From Nymphaea colorata (Eukaryota > Streptophyta > Magnoliopsida > Nymphaeales > Nymphaeaceae): 64,000 bases of DNA. The number at the start of each line of letters is the position of its first letter. Position 1 is the first letter of the stretch. The position numbers and the translations under genes were made by a program. Of this stretch, positions 44,419 through 56,289 are shown piece after piece. The notes under the pieces were generated by a model. That model saw only the letters and a list, made by a program, of their open reading frames with translations, searched no databases and was not told the origin of the DNA. Location: NCBI RefSeq assembly GCF_008831285.2, contig NC_045139.1, forward strand, positions 4,996,704-5,060,703, given 5' to 3'.

Positions 44419-47400
44419 ATGGCAGGCTGTGCCAGGTGTGCGCTCGCAGTTAACTTTCATCTTGCAGTATATTGGACACTTCGATTATACACTTACTGTT
44501 GTAGAACAACCCTATAGGTGTTCGGAGATAACTGGGACATGGGGCTTGTGGAAATCAAAGAAGCAAGTGGCTTCCCGGCTCCACAAGTCTTGCAATTATT
44601 CGTCCACCGCATGCGTGAAACCAAAATTGAGGAGGGTCTCATTGTTGGCTTACACAATAACTTCACAGTTCAATCATTGGGCTAAGAAATTTTCAGTGGA
44701 CTCTTCCTTTCAGACCTCAGAACAGTGGAGAATCTTTTCCTTGCCTGTTAATCTTGAAAATGAAGCTGGATCATTAGCTAACTCCTCAAGTGATGTTGAT
44801 TTTATTTCTGAAGACCAGCCTGATGAACCTGTCTCTAAGATTTTAGACAATGATCAGGTAAGACCATGAGAGTGTGCACATATAAAGTTTTTTATGACTG
44901 CCTTTATAAAACGAATTTTAGATCACCGTTGCGCACAATGTGTGTGTCGGTTATGATGTTTACTTGCTGGCATAAAAGTGAGTAGCATGTACTTAGTGAA
45001 ATTTCGTTTAATATATACTGTTCAGAGTCTGCAGAAAGAACTCTCCTGCAACGTGGCTTGTTCAAGGTTAGAGATGAGACTAGTAGACCATATAAGATGT
45101 ACTGGAAATGAATATAGCCGCGTCTATGCGCATCATGTGACTTTACACTATAGATTGCAATCTAGCTTCATAGCTTGATTAAAGGCTTTATTGTGGGCAT
45201 ACACCTTACAGACTATTTCAGCCCATCCTATTTTGGGGACTTCTAACGTAATTTCAGTCTAATTGGAATCAAATTGGTTATCTAATAATGTCAAGTTGGT
45301 TCGGACTTAAGGAAACTTCCATCCTAAAGAGAATGAAAACAGTGACTAATGCCTATAAGGCTTTGCTCCAGAACATACTTGCTACTGTATCATGGTTCTG
45401 TGTTACAGTGAAATGCTCAATCAGGCTATCAGCAGCTCGACATCTTTCTGTTGGACAGATTCTTAGCCTATATTTAGGAAAAATTGTAAAGGACCCAAGT
45501 GGATGTCAATGCAGCACTTTCTTCAATGGTAAAGGACATTAGTTAACTGGACTAATTTGCAACTTGTTTAAGAAAATTACAACGTACCCTGGTCGATTGT
45601 TTGTGCTTCCAAATGATTGAAGTTTGAAATTTAGTTGATCTCAACAGCTTCAAGGAGATGCAATATTATGATGGTTGGAGTGAATTGTCTTCCTGATTCT
45701 GGCAACAAGGATAATTTTGTGCTAGAATCTGCTGTTTGAGTTTCAATTTTCTGGTGGTCAGTGAAAATGCTTTTTATCCGTTTTATAGGATTAACTAATG
45801 TTTGTGATTTTATTCATGGGCTCACATTTATATGGGAAGTTCTTTGACAAATTCGTGCTGGCATCTTGGCAGTTGGAGATGTTATTGACCGATTCAGTAA
45901 GAGAGAATCTGACAAGGAAACTGAGTGAGGCAAATCAACACAACAGATTTCTCAAGCGGCAGGTTTATTGGCATACCTTTTAGTTTTATAATTTTTATGA
46001 ATCTGGCCTTTGCCATTGAACTACACACACAACACACGTGTATGTATATATACTAGGCAGATGTTTTTCTGTTAGATACATGCATTATAATTTGATGCAT
46101 TCAACATTTACATATGAACTTGTTGACTCTTTGTTGTAGATATGTGAAGGGAAATTTATTGCATGCACTGAACTAGATTTTGTTGCTCTTTTTTTTTTTT
46201 TTGGGGGGGGGGGGGGGTTAGCAAACAGAATATTGCATAGATGCAAAATACACCACTTTCATGATCTTAGGGTGTATTATTAAGCAATATCAATTGTGAT
46301 TTTGAAGAAAAACGATAATATACCTGAATTGAAATGGCATTTGATGGTTCAGCCGTTGATCTCATTGTTGACATAATTGTTGTTTTCAAAGTCACCATAG
46401 ACTATTGACTATTGTGATTGGTAGAGAATCTAGAGATGGTGATGTGTCCAATTTGATAAGATGCATTTAATAATTTAAAGTAGGATAATAATTTCTTTGT
46501 TCTTCTGTGGACAAGCTTAAGAGTAGTTCTCCTTGATAAATCACTGAACTCCGCAGTTACAAGTCAAAGAAGATGCTTTGGTCAAATGCACAGAAGAACT
46601 TGCGCTTATGGAACTTGAGCTACAGGTTGGTTGTTTATTGTTACCGCTCCTTTTGAAAATAGCTAGAACCCTAGGTGGTTAATGGTCATGTTTCTTTTCT
46701 TATTCAGGCTTTAATCGGACTGGCAGAAGAGGTAGCTAAATCTGGGGTCCCTCCTGGTTCAAGGAAGATAAATGGAAAATATATCCATTCTCATCTTGTC
46801 TCTAGGCTTGAAAGTATTACTGCAGTTTATGTCCTTGTTGACTACCTTTTCTTTCTATGCCCAATACTTGGAAATGAAACTGTGGAGTGAATCTGAAATT
46901 TTTTATGCACTTGCACTAATCACTCTTCTCCTGTTTTCCTTTTCAAGATCTCAGTGAGAAACTCAAGGAGCAAACAAAGGATGTTGGTGACATGAAATTC
47001 AGGAATGTTTCTCTGTCCTGGTTTGGCATGGCTGAGGTAAGAAAACTTGTTTATGTTCTGTCCCTTTAAGATTATGAATCCGTGGCTACAGATATCCCAA
47101 TGATGCATGAATATTGAGAATTTCTAGGAATTCAGTAAATCAATCTTTCTGAAAGTTGTTTTAATATTCTTAATATATCCAGTGGTCGTTTATGTAATAA
47201 TGCCAAATAGCACAAGGGAGTCTGGTCTGGCACCTCAAAATATTCCAAAGTTGGAAAACATCTATTCGGCAGCGTCCTGAATATCTTTGGAAAGTTTGAC
47301 TTTAAAACCATCTTTTGAGGGCCAAAATCTAGTTTTTTCTGCAAAATATGAATCACCTTTCTTTAACAGGTTCTCCATTTTCTGGAATTATTTTCTGCCT

Positions 47401-48724
47401 ACAGAACATTCCTCAAAGCTCCTAGCCAAGCATGTTTCTGATCAGGAAACCATGGGAAAATGGTAGTTGACGTGGCATGGAACATTAGTAAATATTCGTA
47501 TAAATATCATGTTTTAGTTCTCTCCGGCCATGTCACATGCAGTAATATTATGAGTTCAATAAATGATGGGTGGTCTGGCCATTTTTCTCCATAAGGATAG
47601 TTCTGGCAATTGTGGTAGTAAAGCATAACTACAGGATCATTCAAGGCGTCATGTTTACATGTGGCGGCACTGGCACTGGTGGTGACTAATAATTGTACAG
47701 GTGTTGTAGAATGATGAAAACGTGGAGATAATATAGGCGGCATACTGGTGGTCCTGGACAAAGGTAAAAACATGACGAAAATATGAAGATGAGCAGTGAT
47801 GCTTGGCAGGTTAAGGAGAAGCTGACGATAGGCAAGAGAGTGATAGCAAAAATAGTTGCCGACCATTTTCTATGTTCCAGATGTATTCGATTACAAAATT
47901 AGGCTTGGGGAGGTCATACTGTTATACAAATTATTAGTAAATGACATCCAAATCCCAAGTGTTTTAAATTGTAAGTATTCCTAAATATTCAAAACTTTTC
48001 CAAGATGATATGAACGGACAATGTGTATGTCACTTCAAGAAAATTCCTTTTAAGTTTTTAACAATCATATTGAAGATCTTATGATCATATTACGAGTCTT
48101 CAGAAGATGATAAATATATACATGATACAGATTTAAAAATTGGTATCTTTTGATAAGTAGTGCTGAATGCCTTTTCTCGTTCATTTTTCTTATCTGGCCA
48201 CAAGTCACAGCTTCAGTTTCCTGTCTGATACATGAAACAAGGATTAGAAATTGGGACATTTTGGTGCACTGAACTTGGTAGTATGGATGCATTTCTTGTT
48301 TGTTTTGCTCTAGCTACATGTTGATTAATTGTATCAGTTTGCTTTCAGTTCCAGCTGGTTGCTTGCAAAACCTAAGACAGTTTGCAATAGATGCAACTAT
48401 ATGAGTTCTTTCGCCTTGACAACCTTGGTCCTGGAACAGTGTGTGCAGGTTATGGGCTCGTTTGATGGATGGAGCCAAGGAGAAGATATGTCACCAGAAT
48501 ATACAGGTGGCGCAAACAAATTTTCTGCAGAATTAAAGCTTAGGCCTGGAAGGTCTCTCTCTCTCCCCCCGGTGCGGTCATTTGGGTGAGCTACCTCTCT
48601 TAGCTTTTGCTGGATGTGCAGGTATGAGATCAAATTTTTGGTGGATGGAGAGTGGCAGCTGTCATCAGAGTTGCCTACTACAGGGGAAGGGATGATGGAA
48701 AACAATCTTCTGATCGTGGAATAG
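44419..48724 (+). CDS. PTST1: PROTEIN TARGETING TO STARCH (CBM48), 5' end uncertain
   Basis: Clear exons are about 44420-44857, 45873-45962, 46557-46625, 46708-46813, 46948-47036, 48440-48552 and 48622-48724, with compatible phases. PTST is a plastid scaffold that brings granule-bound starch synthase to starch granules. Exons 2-5 encode the family's coiled-coil region (KLSEANQHNRFLKRQ, KEDALVKCTEELALMELELQ, GSRKINGKYIHSHLVSRLE). Exons 6-7 encode the glycan-binding CBM48: VQVMGSFDGWSQGEDMSPEY, RPGRYEIKFLVDGEWQ and ENNLLIVE. Exon 1 is coding from about 44,510 onward, but the obvious ATG (44419) lies one frame off and meets TAG at 44515-44517. So there is a frameshift, a sequence error, or a start in an unseen upstream exon spliced near 44,468. 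The rest of the gene looks intact. Confidence 0.88.
46189..46217. repeat. T14-G15 homopolymer junction in a PTST intron
   Basis: Fourteen T are followed directly by fifteen G in the intron between PTST exons 2 and 3. The G run could form a quadruplex and is also a likely sequencing trouble spot. Confidence 0.9.
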
Positions 48725-51001
48725 CAGACCCAAGTTGCCTGATTTAAGGATAGATCAGATCCTACAATCAGCATAAGCATTACATTAGTTTCTAATAACT
48801 ATATATGTTTTCTTCCTCTCTTTCTTTGCAAGGAGAGGGGTTATATTTATGTAGATATCCATTGAATGGGCTCGATAATCTAAAGTCAGTTTAATTATGT
48901 GCTTGCGCATTTATGGTTGGATGAGTTTGTTCTTGTTTCGTGTAGAGATTCCATCATTTTTTTCAGTCCTTGTATGGGTATTGTGTAAAAAATGCATGTA
49001 ATCTAAGATATACTCTCAGGTTTGTTAATTTAAAAATGTTTATTTCAACTCGAAGAAACTGCAGCCAGGTCAAGAGAGTTTGGTGGTTGTCCGGTGGCAT
49101 AAAATGAAGAGGCTGGCAACTCTATCCTTAAGACCCACGTCGACTTCACAAGAAGTTGATGTTCATGTTTAAGGGATGTAGCATAGCTGGTCTGGATGGA
49201 GAATGCCTACACAATGTGTCCTTGCAAAAATTTCTACGAGTGTTGCAACAATTTGAGGTCTAAAAAAGGTTGTATGTTTAATATGCTTTACTCTTTTTTC
49301 CTGTTCTCGGAATGTTGGCGTGAATCCGACGATATGTGACAGCTGATGCAAATCTTACTACAGACTTCTCAACTTGTTTAAATTGTATTTAAAGACAGAA
49401 AACAAGCCCATTTGGCTTGACTGATACGGCCCAATTCTCTGTATCATTTTGTAAAATGATTTACCTCCTATATTAGTATTGACGACAGCGCTATTTTGCC
49501 TTCGTGCAAAGCTTACATGTACGTTTCTCCCTTGGTGATCGGCAACCGGTGACCAACGTACCGGAGCGGCAAAACATAATACACATTATAATATATTATG
49601 CTCTTACCATGATGTGCTTTTTTTTTTGCTTCTTTTTATAAGAGACAAATCTAGGGAGCAATTAACCATTTGAATTGGGAAAACTGGGTGAGTAGTGAGT
49701 AGAAGGAGTATTTCATTCTACTACCCTACAAGAAACAAAGTCCTGATCCTTTTCCCATGTCTCTCTAGTGTACCAAGCCAGCTTTCAGTGCTTCAAGGTA
49801 GCATTTTCGCTATGCTTCAACTTGTATAGTGGTGCTTTCTTTTGTAATAGAACACACAAAAGTTGTTGTCAAGATAATTTGAAACACCACCTACGAACCC
49901 CAGTTCTGTCCATTGCTTCAACCCGCTTTTAGCTGGTGGGGCCAGTATGTGCAAAATATGTGTGTCGTCAAGTCAATTCTTCAATTCCTATAGGCGGTAT
50001 GTTCTTGGGCAAGCGTAATACCCAATTAAAACATTGTCTCCCTTCTCAGCCCCGATGCAACCTTAGGCTCTGAAGGCAAGGGGAATAAAGGAGGGGCCTC
50101 AGTCCTTTGCAGAACCACCACCACCACCACTTCTCATCAAGTTTAAGTCAATTTTTGCCAGAATTTTCCCGTTCATATAATTTTCCCACCACAAAAAATA
50201 CAGGATTTTCCTTTTCTGACAAGCCCTACGTCCCGAAAAGAACTGCAGCTTGAGTCCATAAAGTCAACAACGCCGTGGCCAAGAAACATGCGAGGCGACT
50301 TAAGTAAGTTTATATAGGTCATGACTTTGTTTCAGCGTAATTTGCAATATATTAACAATTCCCTTTGACCAGCTAGATGTCTGCTTCGGTTAAGACAAAG
50401 GCACAATAAAACAAAATCCAATAAGCCCCATGACATAAAACCGAATAAAATAAATAAAGGCAAAAATGATCAAATGACATGTAGATCATCTAAAGGACCT
50501 ACTACCAAAAAAAAGAATCATGTTTAACAGTGCATTAGAACAAAATTCACCTATTTTCTCAAGCAGATGCAAACTCAACACAAGCGGGGTTGGTAAGATT
50601 GGAGACATCCCCCCCTCCTCCAAGAGAGCCATAGAATCTCATAAAGCCACATTAGAAATCCTGCACCAGCCGACACTGTGGATACTGCATACTTCAGACA
50701 AATTTATCATCAATTTCTTGCACCAATATCCACGTTTTGTGCAAGTTTCCACCACCCTGGGACATACTATACATGCTTGTAGTTTGAGAACTAAAAACCA
50801 TGGCCATATTGACTGATCTGTTTTCCAGAAGTATATTAGAACTCCTTGGAAAAGTGGACAGGCTTCAAAAGCATTGCTCAAAGCTGGTGAACAGGCAACT
50901 TCGGTACGCCAGAACTTTGCATCAGAGAGGATTCTTCAGATACCAAAGCTTCAAGGATGGATTAGATTGGGAAGGAAAATGTTGTACTCATCAAGCATAA
51001 C
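48725..51001. other. Intergenic region
   Basis: This holds the PTST 3' UTR, then AT-rich sequence with no recognisable gene, and finally the 3' UTR of the minus-strand gene ending at 51002. Confidence 0.55.
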
Positions 51002-53456
51002 TTAACGCTTGTTAAATTTCCTCCTTTTGGACTCGGCTTTTTGCCACTTTTTCTTTGGAACCAATCTGCTCTTTGGCTTTAACTTTAGCTCTGGTGAAAA
51101 CTGGAAGTTTGGATCTCGCATCCTTGCCTGTATGTCCTTGAAAAACTGTATGTTCAACTTCTTGGGCCCCCCTTCCCTCAGTTCTGCATATTCAGGTCCT
51201 GAGACAATGTTCTCAAAAGCTCCAATTAGGATATCTATGTCACTCATGACCTCCCATACATTGATATATCGCCCATCTGGCCCTTTTTTCAATTTCTTCA
51301 GAGCATTTTCAACAGCCAATTTTCGGGCTTGTTTTCCTGGAGAGAGTTCTTCTGGTTCTTGCTCTGCCTTTAATGCTTCTGAAAGTGTCCTATATTTTGG
51401 TTTTTCATCAAACTCAAACAATTTGTCTATATACTCATCGCTGCGTTCATTTGGACGGGCCTCAGTTGGAATATCATCATCATCATCACATTCACTACCT
51501 GTCCACAACGTTTTTTCTTCATCGCTTCCGGACCACACACTCCTTAATTCATCACTATCATCAGCATCAATAAGCTCTGCTTCTTTCTCTGCCTTGTCTT
51601 TTAGCTTTTTGATCTCTTCATTCATATCGCCATAGCTTGCATCTGTGTCATCACTTTCATCATCATCACTACTTTCTGTCCAGAATGAAGTTCTTTTCTT
51701 GGCATGTTTGTCCTGATGTTTTTCCTGTCTTCCATTTCCAGGTTCGCTTTTGCCAAAGAGGTTATAGGGAGTCTGCACACGCCCACGAGCATAAAATCGC
51801 AATGCTGGAGCAGTTAAGAAATCCTGAGTGCTCCGAGGTATCAAAAATTTGGAAGAAATCAAATGAGAAAAAATATCACTGGAGCACATCTACACACTTA
51901 TGCACCCATGCTGAAAAGACTATGAAAGTGCACTAATAATTCATTGCTCAAAAAGGAAAGGCAATTTGCATATTCCAAAATCAACTATTAGCTAGGGCTC
52001 CATCTCTGGCAATTTAAAGTTCCAAATTCAAGGTTGTGTAAAATAGAAAGTAGAGACAAAAAGGCTCTGATGGATGTTAGTGATTCAACTCCGTTTGGCC
52101 TTATCAAGTCGAGGCAGTACTAGTCAAGATCAAAACTAATAAGTTCCCTTGAACCATTACATGATTAATTTGTCTGCAAGCGTGTTTGTGTGTGGACATG
52201 AGAATGTCTGAAGTCAATCTTCAAAGAGGAACATCTACAAAAGATCATATTGATTGACAGAATTAACTCAGGGAAAAAGAAGATCAGATCTTCATGATAC
52301 TGTGGAGTGATCTAGATCTCAAAAGTTCACATTTCAGGAAGGAACACATCGTTTTCAGGAAAAATTTATCGAATTAAATACCGACACTGAACATTTTAAC
52401 ACAAAATCAAACATCAAAAATTTCCTTTTCCCTGAATATCATCTCTATCTTATATAAATGAAAGCAAAACCAAAATGTAAGAAAACCCTTCCAGGAAAAG
52501 AACTCGTGAAAATTAAAAACCAAATCTCATGTTCAAGAAGTTATGCAACGCAACCTCTACTGATAAATAGACATCACTTTGCATTGATTAGCCAAGCAGA
52601 TCCTGCATGTATTGTAGTGGAGGAAAAGAACTGCTTGTTTACTTTCATTGGTTTGCAAGGTATTCAATATAGAGTCAAGATGAATGCTGTTCACGTACTT
52701 CTGTTTAAACACACAGACTTTCATACAAACTTAGGAGGACAAAAAGATATGAAATGGTCAGTAAATAAAAACCAAACAGCAATTTGAATATGATCTCATC
52801 AGATCTTGCAAGCTTGAAGAGGATTCATATTGAGTTACAAATAAAAATATTCAAACTTTCAAAACTTCAAATACAATTCAAGTGAAATTAACAACTTCTT
52901 TTTAGGATTCCTATTGAGTTACAAATAAAAAATATTCAAATTTCCAAAACTTCAAATACAATTCAAGTGGAATTAACAACTTCCTTTTCATCATTTCCAC
53001 AAGCATGGTGAAGAACCATGTATTTCTCTTATAACAGGGTCCGGAACCGTATAACTAGAGGACGAACGATATTACTTTTTCTTTACTAACAATGGAAGTA
53101 AAGGTGCTTAAAATTCTTCAACTCCATAATGGAATCTATGTGATCTCAATTAAAAAGCAAAGTTAGCAATCAGATATTCCTCACAACATACCTCCAATAG
53201 GTACTCCTGTCAATCCTCTGCCAAGTAAATTGTTTAAAGCAGCCCCGGATTCAAACCTACAAAAGAATATTCACATAAAATCCTCTGAACTACATCCTAA
53301 ATGAAGGTGAATATCAGGACAAAAAATTATAGTAGAAAAAACAAATCAGGAAAAGGATGGAGCTTCTAGCATGACTTACCGCTGAAAATGTGATAGCTTC
53401 CCGCCAATCTTACTGAAAAGGAGAGATGCACATCTGTAAGAAAAACGATAAGCCAT
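51002..53456 (-). CDS. Conserved-looking plant protein with organelle-type N-terminus, function unknown
   Basis: Exons are 53456-53380, 53256 to about 53205 and 51823-51002, giving about 316 residues. The N-terminus (MAYRFSYRCASLLFSKIGGK, LSHFQRFESGAALNNLLGRG) is basic, Ser/Ala-rich and lacks acids early on, as in mitochondrial presequences. RFYARGRVQTPYNLFGKSEP follows. Then comes a long acidic stretch (SSDDDESDD, ECDDDDDIPTE), a helical Lys-rich segment, and a C-terminal block GPDGRYINVWEVMSDIDI, REGGPKKLNIQFFKDIQARM and KPKSRLVPKKKWQKAESKRR. The pattern suggests a mitochondrial RNA- or ribosome-associated protein, but I do not recognise the family. Exon 2 has two donors: the stronger GAG|GTATGT (53192) breaks the phase to exon 3, whereas GGA|GTACCT (53205) keeps it. 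Confidence 0.75.
52821..52989. repeat. 84-bp tandem duplication in an intron
   Basis: GGATTCATATTGAGTTACAA and GGATTCCTATTGAGTTACAA begin two copies at 52821-52904 and 52905-52989. Both continue through CAAATACAATTCAAGTG to TTAACAACTTC. They differ at only a few positions. Confidence 0.9.
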
Positions 53457-54059
53457 CCTTACTGCTCCAAGACTTAATGTCTGAAGATAGAATGCTGTCT
53501 AACAAATTCACCAATATTCTCTAGAGAGCACCTGCAAGAATCATGATAAATAAATAAAGACTTTATAAAAAGGATGCTACCTCTGAACCCATACTCAACA
53601 CTGTACATGAATTTTTAGAGGCCATCTGATGAAATCATTTCTATAAGTGAAGTTTCATTACATGATGAATCTGAAGGCAGACAAATGCAAAGGGTACAGT
53701 TGACACCCAAAAAATTGCACCGCCTACAAGTTAAAATAAAAACGGGAAGGGGGTGGGGAAGGAGGAAGAGCTAGATTGGTTTGTGGATGATAAAGTAGGC
53801 TATTGCTACAAAAAAAAGTGGAATAGGAAAGGAATCAGTACAAGATAGCACTCCATTCAAATATCGCCTTAATGTCAGCTAGGGTTATTAACTAAAGTTA
53901 CACACTAAAAGAGGCAAGAAGGATGTAAAACCACGATCAAGCAAATACATAAGGAGAAACCTCTTTCAGACATGTTCAGGCATTTCAACAAACAATTAAC
54001 GCACGGCTTCCTTTTTTCTTTTTCTTTTTTTACAAGCCCAAGAGAACATCAGCGTCAGA
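53457..54059 (-). other. Upstream region of the 53.4-kb gene
   Basis: About 600 bases separate the start codon at 53456 from the copia insertion. CTTGCAG|GTGCTC at about 53530 on the minus strand could be a 5' UTR intron acceptor. No clear TATA box is seen. Confidence 0.35.
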
Positions 54060-54064
54060 CAAAG

Positions 54065-54309
54065 TGTTGAACGTTATTATGTAACGGTTGAAGATCACAC
54101 CAAATCAAGAGGATGCGGTGGTCGACGTTGCAGATTGGGATATCGCAACAGTTTAGGAATCATAGATTTGGCAGAAAATCAGGGATTTGAACGTTGCTGA
54201 TTCTCATCCATTGTATCTATAAATACCTTGTAAATCATTCATAATATATATAAAAAATATAACCTACTCTTCTCTGCCCCTTCGTCGTCCTGTTCCTCTC
54301 ATTTTATCA
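54065..54309 (+). repeat. 5' LTR of the copia element
   Basis: It carries an LTR promoter with TATA-like TCTATAAATA at 54216-54225. It differs from the 3' LTR at 8 of 245 positions. Confidence 0.96.
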
Positions 54310-55259
54310 TGGTATCAGAGCTACGTTGAAGTCGACCAGGACAAGCACGGGCAACATCTGCTCCATCCTGATCGTCCACAAGTAATCAGGATTGCGCAGC
54401 AGAAACCTTGCCTTTTTTCTTTTCTGTCGTTCCCCTTTCTGCCATAGAAATTCCGGCGCCCCTGTTTCTCTGATTCACCACCACCGGCGTCAGCCACCGT
54501 TGGTCTCCATAGTGCTCAGGCAGCACCCTCCCTTCGTTCCGGTTCCAACGAGCCCAAGCTCGACCGGAAACGACGCCTGAGTGGGCCGGAATCTACAGAT
54601 TTCCGGCCGTCTTCCCTGCTGTGTTCTCTTTTCTTCTTCCGCCAGAGAGACAAGCCATATCCAGGCGTGACTTTCTCTGAGGCACGAATTTGTTTGGAGG
54701 CGAATCAGAGGGTGATCAAGGCAGCATTGGATTCTGGAACGTGTCTATTATTTTTTGAACCCATTTGCACGATTTTTAAGCGATCCTGTGAAAAGATACC
54801 AATTTTACAAGTACCCGTGTTTTTTTCAAAACAAGCAGAACAGAGGAAACAACCGCCTGAACCCTGCCACGAAATCAGCCGGCAATATCAGGCGACGTCA
54901 AGGGTCGAGGAAGGACCCGTCTGAATCGTCAGCTTTTGAGCCTCAACTCCAACAATTTTCAGAATTTTTGAACTGGGCGTTGAAAAGCTATAGATTTTCA
55001 AACTTGCGCCTGTTTCTGGAGAACCCTGTTACAATCCCCTTTTTTGGACAACAAACATCGGGTCCCCTGCTACCGCCTCAACTTGGCAGCTCAGCCACCA
55101 GAAGGCGATTCCAACGGTGTCCCGGCAGTGATCGACGAGCTCTCTGTTTTATTCCTGTCTGCCATATTTGCGGCCAAAGAAACGCTGAAAAGAGAACTAA
55201 CATGGTAGAACGCGACAAGGGCACCATCAGATTCAATGTTTTATAGTTCAATTTTCCGT

Positions 55260-56118
55260 GGACAACCCTGATACATGTCTTACATAATTATGAAACATGG
55301 AAAAGGGTCATGACCATGACCATGACCATGGCCCTTTTAGCAAAAAATAAGATGAGTTTTGTCTATAGTTTTATACCAAAACCCACGGCTTTCCATTAGT
55401 CATGACCATGGCCTTTTTAGCAAAAAATAAGATGGGTTTTATCGATGGTTTTATACCAAAACCCACGGCTTCCCATTCCCTCGTAGTCTCTTGAGAAAGA
55501 TCCAACAACATGGTACTTTCTTGGTTACTTAATTTTCTTCACAAGTCTTTAACTTTCATAGTCGTTTATGCTAAAAATGCTGCGGATGTTTGGAATGAAT
55601 TAAAGACTAGATTCTCTCAGTCAAATGTTCAATGTCTATATCAGATCCAACAACATATTATTAACTGCAAGCAGAGACAATCTTCAATTAGTGCTTATTA
55701 TACTCAAATCAAAGGGCTTTGAGATGAGTATGATTCGCTAGTTACTCTTCCCACCTATGAATGTGGGGCTAGGAAAGCGCATGATATTCAAGAACATGAC
55801 AGACTAATTCAGTTCTTAATGGGACTGAATGAAAGCTATGGAGCCATTTGGAGCCAGATCTTGCTTATAGATCTCATTCCTAATACATCCAAGGCTTACG
55901 CCAAGCTAGTTCAAGAGGAATGCCAATGTGAACTTCATGTTCCCCTTCAATCTGATAGCATTTCTGCGGCTGCGGTAAAGAAACAAAATTATGACAACAA
56001 CAGGTTCAAGGGTCGAACCAAACCTCAATGCGAGCATTGTGAAAGACTTGGGCACATCAAAGCCCACTGCTACCATCTTCACTGTTTTCCCAAAAAGAGC
56101 ACTTCTAGTGGCCTATGA
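55260..56118 (+). pseudogene. Copia gag (broken)
   Basis: Gag-like residues appear from about 55,260 (NYETWKR, MTMALLAKNK, FIPKP). They continue through MVLSWLLNFLHKS and VWNELKTRFSQSN to a zinc knuckle CEHCERLGHIKAHC near 56,030-56,070. Breaks: an 80-base tandem duplication (55321-55400 and 55401-55480) that introduces stops, a TGA near 55,496 and a TGA at 55720-55722. A leader of about 940 bases without a gag-like frame lies between the primer-binding site and gag, which is long for copia elements. Confidence 0.85.
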
Positions 56119-56289
56119 CAGCAACCTTAAGCAAATCTTCATTCTACCAATGATGCATTGCCAATCTCTCCATCAACAAAGCCTCAAGAACAACCAACTT
56201 CTTTCACGGCAGATATTTATCGTCAGTTTATATAATTTGTAAATTCCAAAACACCCAAAGTCAACCTTGCAGGTATATTAAACTCACTT

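Noticed and set aside
54392-55246. Frames of 62-163 codons in the copia leader
   Set aside because: No gag, pol or host domain recognised; they overlap in different frames and look incidental.
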